From: Xanthocytophaga flava
GTDB lineage: Bacteria > Bacteroidota > Bacteroidia > Cytophagales > 172606-1
DNA length: 64,000 nucleotides
Assembly (NCBI GenBank): GCA_030068525.1
Contig: JASJOS010000025.1
Location: forward strand, 1 to 64,000
Direction of reading: 5' to 3'
This document shows positions 63,107 to 64,000 of this stretch, piece after piece. Below the pieces are notes generated by a model, which worked only from the letters and a program-made list of their open reading frames with translations, searched no databases and was not told where the DNA came from. Within the stretch, counting starts at the first letter, position 1. The number at the start of each line of letters is the position of its first letter. A program made the translations under genes and the position numbers.

Positions 63107-64000
63107 AGCCTGAAGGTTGATTGATGACGCCTAAAGCCGATCCCCCAGCCACACTGGCACTCCCCTCCGTTTTTTTAGCACGCATCGGCCCCTGAGCGGT
63201 GATTTCGAAAATGATCGGCTGCGGTGTTTTACCAGATTTGATAGCTGTAGCCGTATTCAGGAAATTTTCGCCGTTTACTTTCTTGACGTATTGTTCTTTG
63301 GCTTTGTAATGCGGCGGATTGTCATCATTATTGAGTATCTCCTTGCAGGAAGCGATAACCTTGGCTACACCACGCTTGTAGTCGAGTACCTTCAGTGAAG
63401 TAGCTACCGGAGTGGGGTTCTTATCCTGCGGGCAATCATTGAAAAACGTCCAAGAACAGTGGTGAGGTGCCAGAAACAAATCCCAGCTGAGTGCCTGCTG
63501 CTTTACGTCATTTCCTTTCTGCTTGGTTTTCTCAAGGATAAATTTCCACGCGTGGTGGTCTGCATCCCCGCCGAACATAGCCAACGTGCAGAAACCGGCA
63601 GAAGTGGCTGTTGCTTTGAAACGTGCTTGGAACACAACACTCACCCGGTTCTTATCCACTTCCTCGTCGCTCAAATGCTGCTGGTAGGGCCCATGGATGA
63701 AAATGGAAAAAGTTTTCAGATCCCGGTCGTTGAAACGGGTGATGATTTGACCGGGTACCTTCCTGACCAGATTCAATCCGTCCAGATCTTCATTGGCATC
63801 ATAACCGATAATGACGATGCGGTTTCCCGGCAGATCCTTGTCAGCACTTTTATCCCGGTGCAGCTTTATCCTGCGCTTGGCCTCCTTGTTGAAACAGCGT
63901 TCATCATCGTTGGTGGCAGTACCCATGACCATTGGTGAAAACCACAGTACGTCGATGAAAATCTCACCGTCGTCCTTGTTTTTCTTCTTGTAATTTTTCG
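63093..64000 (-). CDS. Metallo-beta-lactamase-fold protein (partial, runs off the right edge)
   Basis: The frame is open to base 64000, so the N-terminal part is outside the window. Visible are EIFIDVLWFSPMVMG, a VGYDANEDLDG-type strand, MFGGDADHHAW and FLAPHHCSWTFF, which fit the C-terminal half of metallo-beta-lactamase-fold hydrolases (Asp and His metal ligands; ComEC-like form). The HxHxDH motif would be off-window. The C-terminal 60 residues are Gly/Ser/Lys-rich. The gene overlaps the E2-E1-JAB gene by 14 bp, so they are translated together. MBL-fold partners have been described in bacterial ubiquitin-like operons. Confidence 0.72.
   Translation of the reverse strand, partial: KNYKKKNKDDGEIFIDVLWFSPMVMGTATNDDERCFNKEAKRRIKLHRDKSADKDLPGNRIVIIGYDANEDLDGLNLVRKVPGQIITRFNDRDLKTFSIFIHGPYQQHLSDEEVDKNRVSVVFQARFKATATSAGFCTLAMFGGDADHHAWKFILEKTKQKGNDVKQQALSWDLFLAPHHCSWTFFNDCPQDKNPTPVATSLKVLDYKRGVAKVIASCKEILNNDDNPPHYKAKEQYVKKVNGENFLNTATAIKSGKTPQPIIFEITAQGPMRAKKTEGSASVAGGSALGVINQPSGYGSK

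Overview
This window looks like a large part of a self-transmissible plasmid, or a plasmid-like element, from a Bacteroidota bacterium, probably a member of the Cytophagales. The reasons are: a Bacteroides-type transfer operon (TraE, TraF, TraG, TraJ, TraK, TraN and TraM-like proteins), a BfmA/BtgA-like mobilisation protein, a secreted M43 protease ending in a type IX secretion sorting domain, a CzcA-TolC fusion pump of the kind found in Bacteroidota, and starts that mostly follow A-rich leaders instead of Shine-Dalgarno sites. I see no tRNA, rRNA, CRISPR array or transposase. All functional calls come from reading motifs; no database search was run.

Layout. 0-9 kb (mostly minus strand): an SH3 protein, a DnaJ-domain membrane protein, a secreted protein, an ArdC-like antirestriction protein with a long conserved leader, a T9SS-exported M43 metalloprotease and a lipoprotein. 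9-14 kb: the VirD4-like coupling protein, a ParA plus small partner among GTAC-rich palindromes (probable centromere), and a DUF1778/GNAT toxin-antitoxin pair. 14.8-20.6 kb: a membrane protein and the mobilisation block (relaxase, BfmA-like protein, a second ParA-like ATPase and a membrane protein). 20.6-23.7 kb: the replication region, a Rep_3-type initiator with iterons on both sides, a DnaA box and a Toprim primase-like protein. 23.8-28.2 kb: small lipoproteins, membrane proteins and a GNAT enzyme. 28.4-42.6 kb: a one-protein phosphorelay (histidine kinase, receiver and LuxR-type HTH) followed by the tra operon. 42.6-45.1 kb: small accessory genes. 45.2-53.2 kb: a decayed molybdopterin dehydrogenase subunit and a heavy-metal efflux system. 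53.9-59.7 kb: small accessory genes. 59.7-64 kb: a second copy of the ArdC-type leader, then an operon for a ubiquitin-like conjugation system (E2-E1-JAB fusion, metallo-beta-lactamase-fold protein and a four-TM protein) cut by the window edge.

How the parts work together. The initiator and iterons would replicate the element, ParA with its small partner would segregate it, and the relaxase, coupling protein and tra channel would transfer it. The coupling-protein gene and the tra operon, 20 kb apart, carry nearly the same ~65-bp upstream element, which suggests a common regulator; the phosphorelay gene just before the tra operon is a candidate. The most unusual items are the ubiquitin-like operon at the right edge, the ~250-bp leader found upstream of two unrelated genes (with a partial third copy), and the shared transfer-gene element.
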